Of a stretch of 64,000 nt of DNA, positions 46,501-57,261 are shown in pieces (within the stretch, counting starts at the first letter, position 1; each line of letters begins with the position of its first letter). Origin of the DNA: Dryomyza anilis (taxonomy: Eukaryota > Arthropoda > Insecta > Diptera > Dryomyzidae); NCBI GenBank assembly GCA_951804985.1, contig OX638132.1, positions 22,511,989 to 22,575,988 of the forward strand. Direction: 5' to 3'. Both the position numbers and the translations under genes were made by a program. The notes below the pieces were generated by a model that was not told where the DNA came from, made no database searches, and worked only from the letters and a program-made list of their open reading frames with translations.

Positions 46501-48010
46501 ATATCTTGCTTTTATTACAATTCTTAGACGAACACACCCACCACCTAGTTAAATATCTCCAAATCTCTACACTTACCTGCAAAGCTTGCGCCAACTTACG
46601 CTCCAGCATTTGAATCTGTCGCTTTTGCTCATCGATTTCGCTCTTTGCCTGGTCGAGCAGCTCGCCAGTATCGTGATATTTCACCTCCAGCTCCTTGGTG
46701 GTCTTGCGCGCATCCTCAGCCTCTTTCTTTAGCGAATTCACGTACGCCTCCTCCGAGGCGGGCGTTGCATCCATGGTGGCCACAATAACATTTGAGCCAT
46801 ATTCTAAATTCTTCTCACGTGATTTTTCACGTGCCAATTCTGCTTCCAGCGTCACGATTTTCGCCAGCAGTTTCTTGTTTTCACGATCTTGCGCCTCGCG
46901 ATTGCGCAGCTCAAGTGCCAACATTTGTTTTGTGCTCTGCAAGTCATCGCGTATCTTGTCGATGTCATCGAGCTCATCGCCACTCGGGTCGTCGATGGAG
47001 AGCGCAGAAACCATGGCGTTCGTTGTGCTGCTAGTCGAAGCGGCGGCACCGTCCACGACAGTGGGAGCCTTTAAATAAAAATAAAATAAAAATAAAATGT
47101 CGATTACATTTTGTATTTTCTACGTACATCTCCCAACATATTCATCTTCGATTGCGATTTCTGCAACTGCTCCTCGATGGTCATTTGGCGACGGAACTTG
47201 CGCAAACCACCGAGTATCGGTTTGCTGCGATCGTTTGTCTGTGTGGGACGCAGGCGCACGCCACCCTGAATCTGTTTTAGCAGCATATTGTGCGGTTTGT
47301 CCTTTTCAGTTTCGTAAATAAATTTGTCATCGACTTTGGTCATCGACTTACATGTGAGAATTGGCTGAGATCTGCAAATAAAGAATACGCAATATAAACA
47401 CAAAAAATACTAAAGATATTTAGGAAAAATTAAAAATAGCCAAACATTTTTAAAAGCTAGAAAAAAAATCATTAAATAAACCATCAATTGATTTGTTTTC
47501 CTACAACGCCTACCTATCGTTACACTCTACATGTCGCAACTTTCTGCCACTCTCCACCTCCTTCATCATCTCTGACCAATCCGGACGTCTACGCGGACGC
47601 GTTCTGTACCAATTTAGAAAAAATCCAAATTAATTTTTAGCATAATTTATGCAAATTCATAGGTAAACTTTTTGCCTATAGCTGCTTCAACTAGCGCGCA
47701 AGTTTTTATAACTTACTTGAGCTTCTCGAGCGCTGCCTTGTGCGACTCGGATATTGCGCGTTTATCAGCAGGCGCACCGAATGGTGGTGGCGGTGGTGGT
47801 GGAGCCTTTGGCACCAATGACGGCAGCGGTGGCGGTGCAGGAACTGTAATTGAAATGCAGGTGTTTAAGAAAAATCAGATAAAAAAAGCCACAAATAAAT
47901 AAATTGCGCAAAAATAAAAATAAACGTTTAATATTATTCCTGTGCCTCATTTATTTAAATATTGTTATTTAATGAGGTTGCGACTTACCGATAAAAGAAA
48001 AAAAAAACAT
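37530..48010 (-). CDS. sals: WH2-domain actin regulator, probable sarcomere length short (SALS), 600 aa as read
   Basis: Coding exons: 48010-47989, 47843-47717, 47603-47514, 47371-47128, 47068-46577, 38616-38482, 38362-38100, 38034-37806 and 37730-37530. All are GT..AG and the phases close to 601 codons. Order: polyproline (9-35), two WH2-like repeats sharing an NDRS end (WSEMMKEVESGRKLRHVECN near 59-78; MLLKQIQGGVRLRPTQTN near 109-126), KFRRQMTIEEQLQKSQS, a long coiled coil (about 195-325), a linker with SFWGSGDESDVQ, a charged helix (about 415-475), a run of Glu/Asp/Ser (about 478-533), and a last coiled coil ending in LLDLGF. Two WH2 motifs after a proline-rich stretch match Drosophila SALS, which lengthens sarcomeric thin filaments from pointed ends. 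The tiny first exon (MFFFSFI) fits in phase but is weak; longer isoforms may start upstream. Intron 5 (38617-46576) is about 8 kb and full of repeats. Confidence 0.8.
38617..39692. other. First part of the 8-kb sals intron
   Basis: AT-rich intron sequence with no nested gene recognised. 39060-39660 has no clear repeats. Confidence 0.4.
40860..41157. repeat. Direct duplication of about 135 bp inside the CACAGTG element
   Basis: Both units begin 'ggtatttttttatacaaaat' and share 'cgattataatttccaaaaat', 'gcaagtgtatgcaatttcta' and 'gttagacgt.acacatttttgc'. The second unit lacks 'atagag' and is cut by the SINE. A third, weaker relative is at 41725-41820. Confidence 0.75.
41159..41463 (-). mobile_element. 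tRNA-derived SINE, copy 2, complete with 13-bp target duplication
   Basis: On the minus strand it begins AGCCGCGGTAGCTCAGTGGT (A box TAGCTCAGTGG) and continues GGTTCAAGCC (B box), a body with 'gctacctctcggcagtaaat', then 'ccaaactattattattataa', an (ATT)n-type tail. ACATTTTTGCTTA flanks both sides (41146-41158 and 41464-41476). 305 bp. The tRNA head explains Pol III transcription; a LINE supplies retrotransposition in such families. The anticodon arm does not pair cleanly, so it is not a functional tRNA gene. Confidence 0.92.
43053..43725. mobile_element. Inverted-repeat element with CTGTGGCAAGATGTT ends
   Basis: CTGTGGCAAGATGTT at the left is exactly inverted at the right (AACATCTTGCCACAG). 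Sub-terminal 'gttataac', 'cgaagttcgacaa' and 'tcgacagacgat' words occur in both arms in inverted order. 673 bp. The 74- and 63-codon frames over its right part are on opposite strands and are not convincing genes. The target duplication was not resolved. Confidence 0.75.
45447..45730. mobile_element. MITE family D, copy 4, right-truncated
   Basis: It starts AGCCTATTCACAATTCGTTG and follows the family ('gttgcatcccttataaaagt', 'gaatattaaaagtgcacata', 'caaggaatatttatgatatt') until about 45730, where it stops before the right repeat. Confidence 0.75.
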
Positions 48011-48741
48011 TGTTGGCGAAAAAGTTTAAATTGCTATAGGAAGTAGGAAGCCAGCTGGACGAAGGTTTTGCAAAAGTTTTCTTAACAAGTGCTGCATAGA
48101 ATAAGCATTTTTGTTTTTCGTGTTACTTTAAATGTGGCAAAAGTTACGTTCAGTTATAAGTAAGTAAGTAAGTAAGTAAGTAAGTAGAGCAGAGTTAAAC
48201 AATACTTTAGAAAAATTAAATGAATTTATTGCAGCGATTTAATTGCATTCTGTGGTCGTTCTTTGATAATGTTTCCGCTAAAGCACGAATAGCTTACGTC
48301 AAGGCTAACAGTACCAACATCTTTAAATACGGCAACTGGTTGGCAGGAGTAAGCTAAAGTTTCTTTAAAGTTATATGCCACAAACAGCATAAAGTGTTTC
48401 ATTAAGGTGCTTTATTTATCTACTTTATGTCTCACCAGTTATACGTTTATATAGTTTATCCTCTTTTAAATTTTTTTTTTTTTTTTTTTTTTCAAAACAT
48501 GAAAATGTGTTTATTTCCTTTGATATGTTTAAGTCCATTAACATTGGTCTTAGTAGTCTAAGTATTGCACTATAACAAAACGGAAGGCATTTTTACTAAT
48601 AGAACCTCCAAACCAAATATTGAAAAATTAAAACTCACTAACTTCTAATATTTAAAAATTCTATGCAATTAACCCTTTAATCGGCAAGACCGTCTACAGA
48701 CGATCTTCACTCTGCCAAAAACGTTGTTCGTATTGAACGTA
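48011..48741. other. Upstream of the short sals reading; intron or promoter
   Basis: It holds a (GTAA)n microsatellite (48157-48186) and a T run (48471-48492). If sals has longer isoforms, this is intron; if not, the promoter lies here. No exon with good splice sites in phase was recognised. Confidence 0.35.
48157..48186. repeat. (GTAA)n microsatellite
   Basis: About seven perfect 'taag' units in a row directly upstream of the sals first coding exon as read. Confidence 0.95.
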
Positions 48742-49340
48742 CACTAAGAAAACACGATGTTTATAAAAGTCTTGCAGGGCATTTGCAGCAAACCTATTGG
48801 CGTTTTTTGATATTTGGCTCGAATTATCCACAACAATTATTAAATAAATCCAATGGTTTCTCAAAAATTGCATTTTAATGAAAATAAAAATAACTGAGAT
48901 TGAAATTTTCAACAAGTGATGAAAAATGATTTCTACACCTTGAGCCACCAGACCTGGTTCATCTGCAAAAAATGTTCTAGTCGTAGAACAATTTTACCAT
49001 CGAAGGCCTTATAAAGGCGATGCCGATTCCATTTGATCCTTTTGATTCCTTTTAGATTTGATTCCTTTTATTTTGATTCCTTTTATTTCAATAACAAATA
49101 CTCCGTGAATTCTTATGGAGTACTTTATCCAAAAATTCCGCAACTATTTTGATATTTGTAAGATATTTAATTGACGTTTGCTACAAGTTATCGTAAATTT
49201 GAAAGATATTTGCCAGCAATATGTATCGTATTTGTCTGAGATTTGCGAGATGGTTGTCTCAAAGACGATCTAAATAATTTGCAAATATCGTGATATTTAG
49301 GGCTGTGATATTTCTGGTAATCATCATTGTTTTCTTAGTG
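48742..49340. mobile_element. Inverted-repeat element family B, copy 3, TA-flanked
   Basis: It starts CACTAAGAAAACACGATGTT and ends CATCATTGTTTTCTTAGTG, with TA on both sides (48740-48741 and 49341-49342). 599 bp, same interior words as copies 1 and 2 ('aaatccaatgg', 'tatggagtac', 'agacgatctaaataatttg'). A triplicated 'ttttgattccttt' lies at 49040-49083. A solo right end of the same family is at 49787-49821. Confidence 0.82.
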
Positions 49341-49342
49341 TA

Positions 49343-50127
49343 TGTATCAAATGGTGAAGGTTTGAACGTTGTAAAGGGATTCGTTTTGGAAGCAGCGATC
49401 AGTCAAGTGAATTTTTTTTGAAAACATAAATTATTTGTGATTTTTAGTCAAAATAAAAAATTTCTTTAAAAGCACAATTTCATAAAAGCAGTTCAATCAA
49501 TCGAATTCGATTTTTTTTTTTTTTTAATAATTGCAATATATGTTTTAATAATTTATTATAATTATTATGTGAAAAATAAGAATTCGTGAAAAAATATAGG
49601 ATTTAGTAGAGATCTTCTGTAGAAGATCAAGAAATGGGATCTCCACTTTTAATATGCGAAAAAAACAATAAATTATATATATAAAATATACAGGGTGTTC
49701 TGCTTCGAAATACTAACATTTTATGGAACATTTCATGAAAGTACTTCACGATGAAAATGGTAAGTGTTAGATAAAAATATTGTATGTGATATTTCTGGTA
49801 ATCATCTTTGTTTTCTTAGTGTATGCATCATTTATTATATTATGCTGCATTCAAATTTATTATATTAATTTAAAATTAAATTAAAATAATCAAAAATTAA
49901 ATTAAAATAATTAAAAAATAAAATAAAACAAATTGTATTTTTTTTTCTTAGTAACCCAAAGAATATGTCAATATTAAAATTTTTAAATAACTCCGCTGGA
50001 TTATCTGTAAAATAAATGTAATTTTTTCTACTCGGATTTAATATAATATAATATTTTCAACTAAATTTTTGTTCGTATCTTTTTTTTTATATAAAGTGGA
50101 TTTTGAAAACATCCTGTATAACAGTAT
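49343..50127. other. AT-rich, repeat relics only
   Basis: Contains the solo family-B end (49787-49821, 'atcatctttgttttcttagt') and long A/T runs. No gene. Confidence 0.4.
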
Positions 50128-50907
50128 CCCAGCAGGAAATGTCACCAATGATTCTTCAATGATTCCCCTATATCAGGTCAGAAACATCGATGACCGATAG
50201 CATTTTCGCACTGCAAAGCATTGATGACATTTTCATACATATGTCCACTGATTCATGCATGTTGTAGCATTAACGATGTCATGCAAGTCATTCATCAATG
50301 AAGTCACAAATGATTGTCATACATATTTTTTTCTTTTTGTAAAAAAATATATTTTTTTATTATTTTAGTTATTTTTAATTTATATTTTTTTTATTTATCT
50401 TATTTATTTTATTATTACAATTTTATTATTTTCATCTGTTCTCGCTTGGAATGGTTGTGTACTTGCTAATGTCAATAACGTACTTTACCAACGGCCATCA
50501 TCTATCAACATTACTACTGCTTATTATCCCGCATTTATAAAAAATAGGTCTCTCAAATTAGGCCTATGAATAATATGGCAAGGTGCATCGAACGCAAATT
50601 TTCAGTTTTACACGTGAATGCTACCCCTAGATGTATGTTCTATGCATTTCACAACGGAAATGCTGCATACCTTTGGGGGCATGCGACGTGAATGTTAATT
50701 TTCATCAATGACGTCATTATTAACATTTCATCAATGACAGATTTTCACAATGTCATTGATATATGTATATATGACATATGGTGTATGACATCTTCAGTGC
50801 AATGTCATTTATGAAATTGTTGAAGACATATTTATCAATGTGCATTTTCTAATGTCCTACATTCATCATTGATGACTTTGTCGTCAATGAGGCCATTTCC
50901 TGCTGGG
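50128..50907. mobile_element. Foldback element with CCCAGCAGGAAATG ends and ATGTCATTGATGA-word interior
   Basis: The left end CCCAGCAGGAAATG is exactly inverted at the right (CATTTCCTGCTGGG). The arms are built of degenerate 'atgtcattgatg' / 'catcaatgacat' words (for example 50150-50330 and 50695-50890). 780 bp, non-coding. The CCCAGC start is shared with the element ends at 6013 and 34995. Confidence 0.78.
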
Positions 50908-51379
50908 ATGTGTTGCAGATACACTCCAACTCCAGCACATTTTTTTTATAAAATTATCCAAGAAATCGGCCATTGCAGACCACCCTATATATTTTATATT
51001 TATAATTTATTATTTTGCAAATTTTTCGCTTAGTAAACGTGGAGATCGCATTTCATGATGTATAAGATGATTATAGGCAAAAACTGTAGATATTTAAAAA
51101 ACAATAATAAAGAACAAAAAATTCGCGAAAAAAAGTTTTTATATTTGAACAGCATATTTGAAATTATATATTTTTTTTTTAATTTATAAAATAAGTTAAA
51201 ACTTACATAAAATATTTAACTATTCCTCCTACCGAAGCAGTGAAAAATCTCTAAAGTAACTACTATTCGTACAAAACACTAATATTGCATATTCAGCCCC
51301 GGGAAAATAATAGACCATAAATAAAAAAACACAGGCTACACTTCAGCAAAATTTAAATGAAATTGGAGTTTTTTTATGC

Positions 51380-51655
51380 ACCATAATAATAGTTTGGCCC
51401 AGAAGCTCTGAAGAACCTCGGCATAGCTCTCTCACCATTTGAGCATGTTATATTTGTGCTCAAATGGTGGGACCTACAGTTTATTTTCGAATTCGAATGG
51501 CGGAGTGAAAGCTTTTTCAAGGCAATATTATTTACTCTCGGAGGTTTGCCGAGAGGTAGCATTTTCTATTAAAAAAATGTTGACAGTCCCAGTCTTGGTT
51601 TGAACCTGTGCTATGGGACCTTTCGGGACCTTTCGCACTAACCACTAAGCCACAG
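51380..51655 (-). mobile_element. tRNA-derived SINE, copy 3, diverged
   Basis: The minus-strand head is degraded (RC of 'gcactaaccactaagccaca', with a partial local duplication of 'gggacctttcg'). The body words are 'acctctcggcaaacctccga' and 'gagagctatgccgagg', and the tail is 'ccaaactattatta'. About 275 bp. The ORFs overlapping it on both strands are artefacts. Confidence 0.82.
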
Positions 51656-52374
51656 ACACAAATTCATAATTGTAGAAAATTTTTCTACATTAAGTTCTCG
51701 GTGTATGCACAACAAAATCGTATTGTTTATTTTCCAGTTTCTTTTTTAAGCAACCGACTTAAAGTCTTTAGTTGTCACTGTTTTTTTTACAGTATACGTC
51801 ATTTATTTGTAAACAGTTTTGAGCAGAAATACCTTTGTGGCCAACATGCAAATTGTTTTTACCCAGTTTCAGCGCGCACGTCCTTCATGTGCTTCTATAT
51901 CACTCACCCTCATTGCCACACTTTTCGGTTCGTTTGTCTTTTTTGACTTCTGTTCTTATGCATTTATTATTATTCCCACTTGCTGACTCATTATGAATTC
52001 TTGGCTTACTTTACAGTTGATCTTCTATAGCAGCACCTTGCACGACCGAAAATCCAACCCCTCTGTGTTTCCTGCCAGTATAACCAGATCCAGACTTAAT
52101 GCCTGTACAACTGTACAACTCTACAACTAACTAACCAACCCACAACTTTTTACCTTTCGAGCGCCTTCACGCGCACTGCATGTGAATAACTCTTAACTCT
52201 TGCTTCGACGTAGTTCCGCTTTTTTGAAATATTTTCTAATTAAGTTCCGTTACACTTTTGTGCCGGAATTAGCTAAAAGCAGCCCTCCTGCGGGATCCGT
52301 CTGACTTTATGTATTTTTATTTTTAGTTTTATATTCATTTTCAGGTTTTGTTTTAGGTTTCTTTACAGTTTTTC
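51656..52374. other. Region 3' of the 95-codon ORF
   Basis: Somewhat less AT-rich than the surroundings between 51840 and 52280, with C-rich pyrimidine stretches. No frame or known element recognised. It could be UTR or intron of the ORF at 52375-52662 or of an upstream sals isoform. Confidence 0.35.
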
Positions 52375-52662
52375 TTAGAATAATTCAGGACTTTGCTTTG
52401 GTGGTCTTTCTTTAGCGGCTAAAGGGATTTTAGGACCGCTTGAGTGCTGCGCTTTCTTCTTTATGCTACTCTGATTATTAAATATTTTATAATTTGAAAT
52501 TAACTCATTTATATTCATGCAACCGTTGTTTGTTGCGGTTATTTTGACATTGCCGCAGGAATGACTTAAGCCACATGATGATGATTTTGTTTGCTTTACG
52601 TTTTTTTTTTGTTTTTTCCGAATGACTTGGCTAATAAACAAGTCGGTGATGAAGTTGGCCAT
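52375..52662 (-). CDS. Hypothetical 95-aa protein (or alternative first exon)
   Basis: The ATG at 52662 has an excellent context (CAACATCATGGCC), and the frame runs 95 codons to TAA. The N-terminus MANFITDLFISQVIRKKQKK is followed by a serine/cysteine part and a basic, proline-containing end (GPKIPLAAKERPPKQSPELF). No signal peptide, membrane segment or known domain. Composition (Lys, Ser, Asn rich, low Leu) is protein-like. It lies 4.4 kb upstream of the first sals exon in the same orientation, so it could be an alternative 5' exon. A GT that would join it in phase (CAAA|GTCCTG) is a weak donor. Confidence 0.4.
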   Translation of the reverse strand: MANFITDLFISQVIRKKQKKNVKQTKSSSCGLSHSCGNVKITATNNGCMNINELISNYKIFNNQSSIKKKAQHSSGPKIPLAAKERPPKQSPELF

Positions 52663-52989
52663 GATGTTGCCAAATTTTTAGCTTAGAGCAAAAAAATATA
52701 TCTTATGGAGGAGCTTTTCGAAATAAATAACTGTTCTTGTTTTCCACAACAGGTGGCTAAAATTTGTGTATATTCTCAGACAAACAAAGATACATATCAG
52801 CGCGGTAATTGATATATTTTCGTATATAATTCAATTTTCCTATAGGCGTTTTCTATATTACTTCTATATAGTTCGACGATGCTGATTTGGACTGCTTACT
52901 CAGTCAGACATATTTCTAAAAATTGAACAAATGTCAGAGAATTATTAATTTTTTGCAGGAATATTCTACATTACCATGAAATTTAATTT
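52663..52989. other. Upstream of the 95-codon ORF
   Basis: AT-rich; would contain the 5' UTR or promoter if the ORF is real. No element identified. Confidence 0.35.
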
Positions 52990-53400
52990 TTGTTGTACCT
53001 TATACAGGGTATATTCAGATTAGCAGACCGTTTGTAACACCCCGAAGGAGGTATTTCTGTTAAAATCACGATTGCAGAAAAATTAGAGGAGCTAAATCAA
53101 TGAAATTCCTAAGTTAGATTATTTATACATCTACGCTAACTGGTATTAAAAATAGGTATGATCGGTCCATTGTGATCTGTGAACCGACCACATATGTTCA
53201 GATTGATAGGCCGTTTATAGCACCCATAACGAGGTATGTCCGTTAAAATCACAATAAAACTAGAAGAGCTAGATCAATGAAACTCCTAAGTTACATTATT
53301 TAATCATCAACGCTATCTGGTATTGAAAATAGGCATAATCGATCAATTGTGACCCGTGAACCGATCACTTATGTTCAAATAATTGGTATACAATTTTAAT
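52990..53400. repeat. Dispersed repeat E, two further head-to-tail units
   Basis: Unit 1 (52990-53195) and unit 2 (53200-53400) share 'ccgtttgtaacaccc', 'ttctgttaaaatcac', 'agaagagctagatcaatgaa', 'attgtgayctgtgaaccgac' and 'cactatgttcaaat'-type words with the pair at 24480-25290. Both loci therefore carry tandem pairs, not single copies. Confidence 0.6.
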
Positions 53401-53404
53401 ATTA

Positions 53405-55460
53405 CTACACGGATAGAAAAGATTTGATTGAATATGTTTGAATGTAATTAAAAAGTAATACGAAATTACCATACATGTATTAGGAGTGAAGTGTAATTAA
53501 ATTATAATCGAAATTGAATTTATTTTTGTTCACGTGTAAACATTATTATATTGTCCAGCAGAATCTGTCAAATTTACCATAAATATGTTACAATACCAAC
53601 ATAAAATTTTAATTGCATTTGAATAAACTATTTCTTGGCAATTTACTTGGTTAAAACTATGTTTCGAAACACAGAAAATGCTAATCAAATCTAAATACAA
53701 CGTATGTTCGCAACGCTCGTCTTAATTCGATAATTTATCGACTGGCGATGTTGGCAACGTTGAGCAGCATTTTCTACCGACGCCATCGTTTGAACATATT
53801 GATGTTTACAAACAAACAAAAAAGTAATTGGATTTAAATAAGTGTATTCTTGCAACATTCTTCTTGTATACGAAGTTGGCACTCGTTATGCAGAATTTTC
53901 TACCTACGATCACCGAGTTGACACTCGGTGTCTTTTGTTGTTCGTTGAGAAAACGTGTTCGCGTCGGTAATAATTTTGTTATTTGTAAATTAAATAAATA
54001 TATAAATTGTGTTACAAAAAGTACAAATAGTAACAGAGTATAATATAGTGCAGTATATAATTTCTGAAACTAAAGTGAAAAAACTACAAATAAAAATCTG
54101 TGTTTCGATTTTCAAACAGAATTTGGCATGTTTTTTTACAAAAGCCCCCATGAATTTCTTGCAGTTTTAAACGAATTATTTATTTATGCATTTAAAAATT
54201 TGTATATGAATTCAATTATTATAAATTCCCACTGTGCATGTTTAAAGATTTTTAATAAAAATAAATAAAAAAACATTTTATTTTTATTTTATTTTCAGGA
54301 TTTCTTTCCAAAAATATTTAAATATGTTTCTTTGCAAACATACTACTTTTTGAACTGAAACAACTGATATGTTTCACTGGAAACATATTTATATTCAGGT
54401 CGTTCAAAATCATGTTTTATTTTGAACATATTTATGTTTCGGTTCAAATATTTATTTTATTTGGATGTAGTAATAATTATCTTTCCATTAGAACATACTC
54501 CATTTTAAGGGGCAACATTAAAATGTTTCCGGGATATTATAATGTAAGTCAGAGCTTACATTATAATATCAAGTCTCAATACAACCCTGTTTACAAATGA
54601 TTTATCAGTCACATATATATTATGTTTACATAAAATTCCAAACATACATGTTAATGTCTGCAAAATTATGTTTGGGAGATCCTTTTTTTTTGCAGCGTGT
54701 ATATACTAAACAGAAATAAAATATTGTACGTATATATAACAACTGATATTATTAAAATGAATGTATTTACTAATTATTTAATTGTATTCACACTTTTTTT
54801 AATTAAAATAATAGGAATAAATTTAATATCACGTGAATACAATTAAATAATTAATTGTATTTACAACTATTGTTTGTTGCTTTTGATCTAATTATTTTTT
54901 AAAATGCAACTCTGGGATGTGTGCTATTTTCTTGTGTTTTTCATTTTGCTTTGTGTTTATATTTTCGCAACGCCATGTGGTGGAGTATTGTTTGGCCGTA
55001 TCAATAGCCGCTGATGAATTCGCAGAAAATTGGAAACGATGTAGCCAAAATCGGATTCTGCAAATTCGACGCAGGAGATACTAAATAAATGGCCTGAATA
55101 TAAAAAAATCATAAAATATAAATGATTTCATTGTAAAACAATTTTTAATTGGTTTTACTAAATATTTAATAAATTTCTATTAAAAAACGTGTCGACGAAA
55201 GAAAATGTTACTAATTAATTAATTAATTAATTAATTAATTGATGATAAATTAATTCTCAACAAAACATTTAATATATATAACAACTTTAATTTCAATATA
55301 ACAAAAATATAACAAAAAAATTTCTTCAATTAAACATTTCTCATTATTACGAATATTGATTTCAATAGAATTAAAACTTATATCGGCTGAGTTTGAATTA
55401 AAAATTAATTGCATTGATTAACATTTTTGTTATATGTACACAGTTTTTTATTTCTGTGTG
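53405..55460. other. AT-rich region, possibly one degraded inverted-repeat element with a nested one
   Basis: CACGGATAGAAAAG near 53408 and the inverse of CACACAGAAATAAAAAAC near 55460 could be the ends of a 2-kb element of the CAC/TA class; the arms share 'ttaattgtattta' and 'ttgaattaaa' words. A GTGTATATAC end at 54697-54706 with a 'tatgtttc'-reiterating stretch (54300-54690) may be a second element inside. Boundaries are uncertain. An (AATT)n run lies at 55213-55240. No gene. Confidence 0.35.
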
Positions 55461-57261
55461 GCTTTTTGTTAAATTTATATAGAATTTATACTGAAATATA
55501 TAAAAAAAATAATTTTTCACTAGCTAGGTTCCCGAAAAAATCTAATTTTGGTACATCTACCCATTGCAAGTTTGTAGTTATTTTCAGGATTAGTGAACCT
55601 TGGTGATGCCCTACGTATTTATAGTCGGCTTTGACCGTCTTTAACATTCTTAATTGTTACTAACTTCATCACACCAATTATCAGAATTTCCTATAGGGTA
55701 TATAGGGTATAGTATACTTCAACATTTCACATGTGACCAAACCTTCAATAAATAATAATTTTTTATTTCCGTGCCCAAAAAGAAATCATACAAAATTTAA
55801 TTTGTGTTATGAAGTTGCGTTGTTTAGAAATGAGCTTAAAAATTTATTTTTGTTGTTTTAAATTTCAAACATGATGCAGTGGCACGTTCTCAAAACTTCA
55901 AAAGTGCTTTCTATAGTTTCTAGAAATTTACATTTTCACGTTGTACAAAATTTAATCACAATAAAATATTTGTCAGCATCCCTTAAAACCGCAAACATCA
56001 AATTTGCATTTAGCTGCTTTTTGTTCACTTTTATTGTAGTTGGCACAGTTTATATTTTAATTAAACGTCTATAAAGTCCACCCATATATTCGTCCCACCT
56101 CACACTGTGCTGTGTATTATGCAAATATTTATTACGGTTTGAAATTGTGAATTATACTAATAAAATTTCAATACATTTCATTTGCTGACTATTAAACTGA
56201 CTGCACATTTTATGTTGTTGGCATGTTTTTAATAGAAATTTTGTCATGATTTCTTAATTGGAAAATTCAACAACTATTTAGAGATAATAAATAACAATAT
56301 TAAAAACGTTTCTGTGATTAATTTTGCTCAGATTTATAACTCATTTTTTTAAAACACAAATTTGTAAAATATCTCTAAATTAAAAATTGGAGTTTGAAAT
56401 AGATCAGATTTACTTGTATGTTATAAACGTATTTCTACCATATTTCTCTATTCAATAAAATTACAAAATTTGGTTGATCATAAAATACCTATTGTCTGGG
56501 TAGATTTGACTTCAAATATGTTTCCAGCTCAAATCCTGATTTAAGAACGATATTTATTGTTACTATTCTGATCAGTTTTCCTGATATTATTCTTTTTGGA
56601 TCATTGTTGCCTTACGCGAATTTGAAATTAGGCTATTACCACTATTCTGGCACGAGTCACACTAACTCAAATGGGTCACAATAGTGCGCTTTGCCACAAT
56701 TTCGTATTCTGTTAATTTTATTTTCTATGTTTATTGCTCGTTAGAATAGGGCTGTAAGTCTTATTCTGATCATGATTATTTTTGGAGGCTTTTGCTAGGG
56801 AAGCCTTGTCACATTCTTATAAGGAACGGGTGTGAAATAAGGCGAATGTGAAAATTCATCGAAAATCCAATCGATGTATTAAATTTTATATTAATTCTTA
56901 AGAAATAATATTTCTATTTTAAGACATCACAATTTTTGTTAGTCAAGTTTTATATTCAACGAAAATTTAAATTATTCAAGTTAAATAATTTTCTGCTTTT
57001 TCTATGAACCGTTCGACTTTTTGTATTCTAATTAAAATTCACAAATTAACTCTAAAAAGTTTTTATTTTTCTTGTGAAACTTTTCTATTTCATTGCAACG
57101 CATTTGGGAAACATTTAATTTGCATGCAAAAACCTTCAGTTTATGGAGGTTTTTTTATTTGTAACCAAGTTTGGTCTTGGGTCTTAAATGCGTCAATGCT
57201 TTCAACGAACTGCAAGAAGAGCAGCTATTTAATTGAATATAAAAACATTATTAAAAATTAA
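55461..57261. other. Intergenic, tail of repeat E, otherwise nothing recognised
   Basis: Bases 55545-55740 match the tail of dispersed repeat E ('agtttgtagttattttcagg'). From 55800 on, no conserved protein, RNA or inverted repeat was seen; frames of 60-85 codons are all AT-rich and featureless. Confidence 0.4.

Larger units (their letters stand above)
42230..46576. other. Second part of the 8-kb sals intron
   Basis: AT-rich; besides the elements at 43053-43725 and 45447-45730, it contains a 22-base tandem word 'cttacttccaattcaattg' twice (44200-44240). A related pair of blocks is at 45268-45370 and 45745-45822 ('gccatctatt', 'agtgtaagcgttttattcgc', 'atttgagttcact', 'agttga'). A relic of the 23.1-kb palindromic MITE is near 46350-46400. 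No nested gene found on either strand. Confidence 0.4.

Noticed and set aside
37530..48010. Assignment of the WH2 gene to forked/espin
   Set aside because: Forked and espin carry ankyrin repeats and a C-terminal forked-homology actin-bundling peptide, neither of which is visible. Two WH2 motifs after polyproline fit SALS better. Not excluded beyond doubt.
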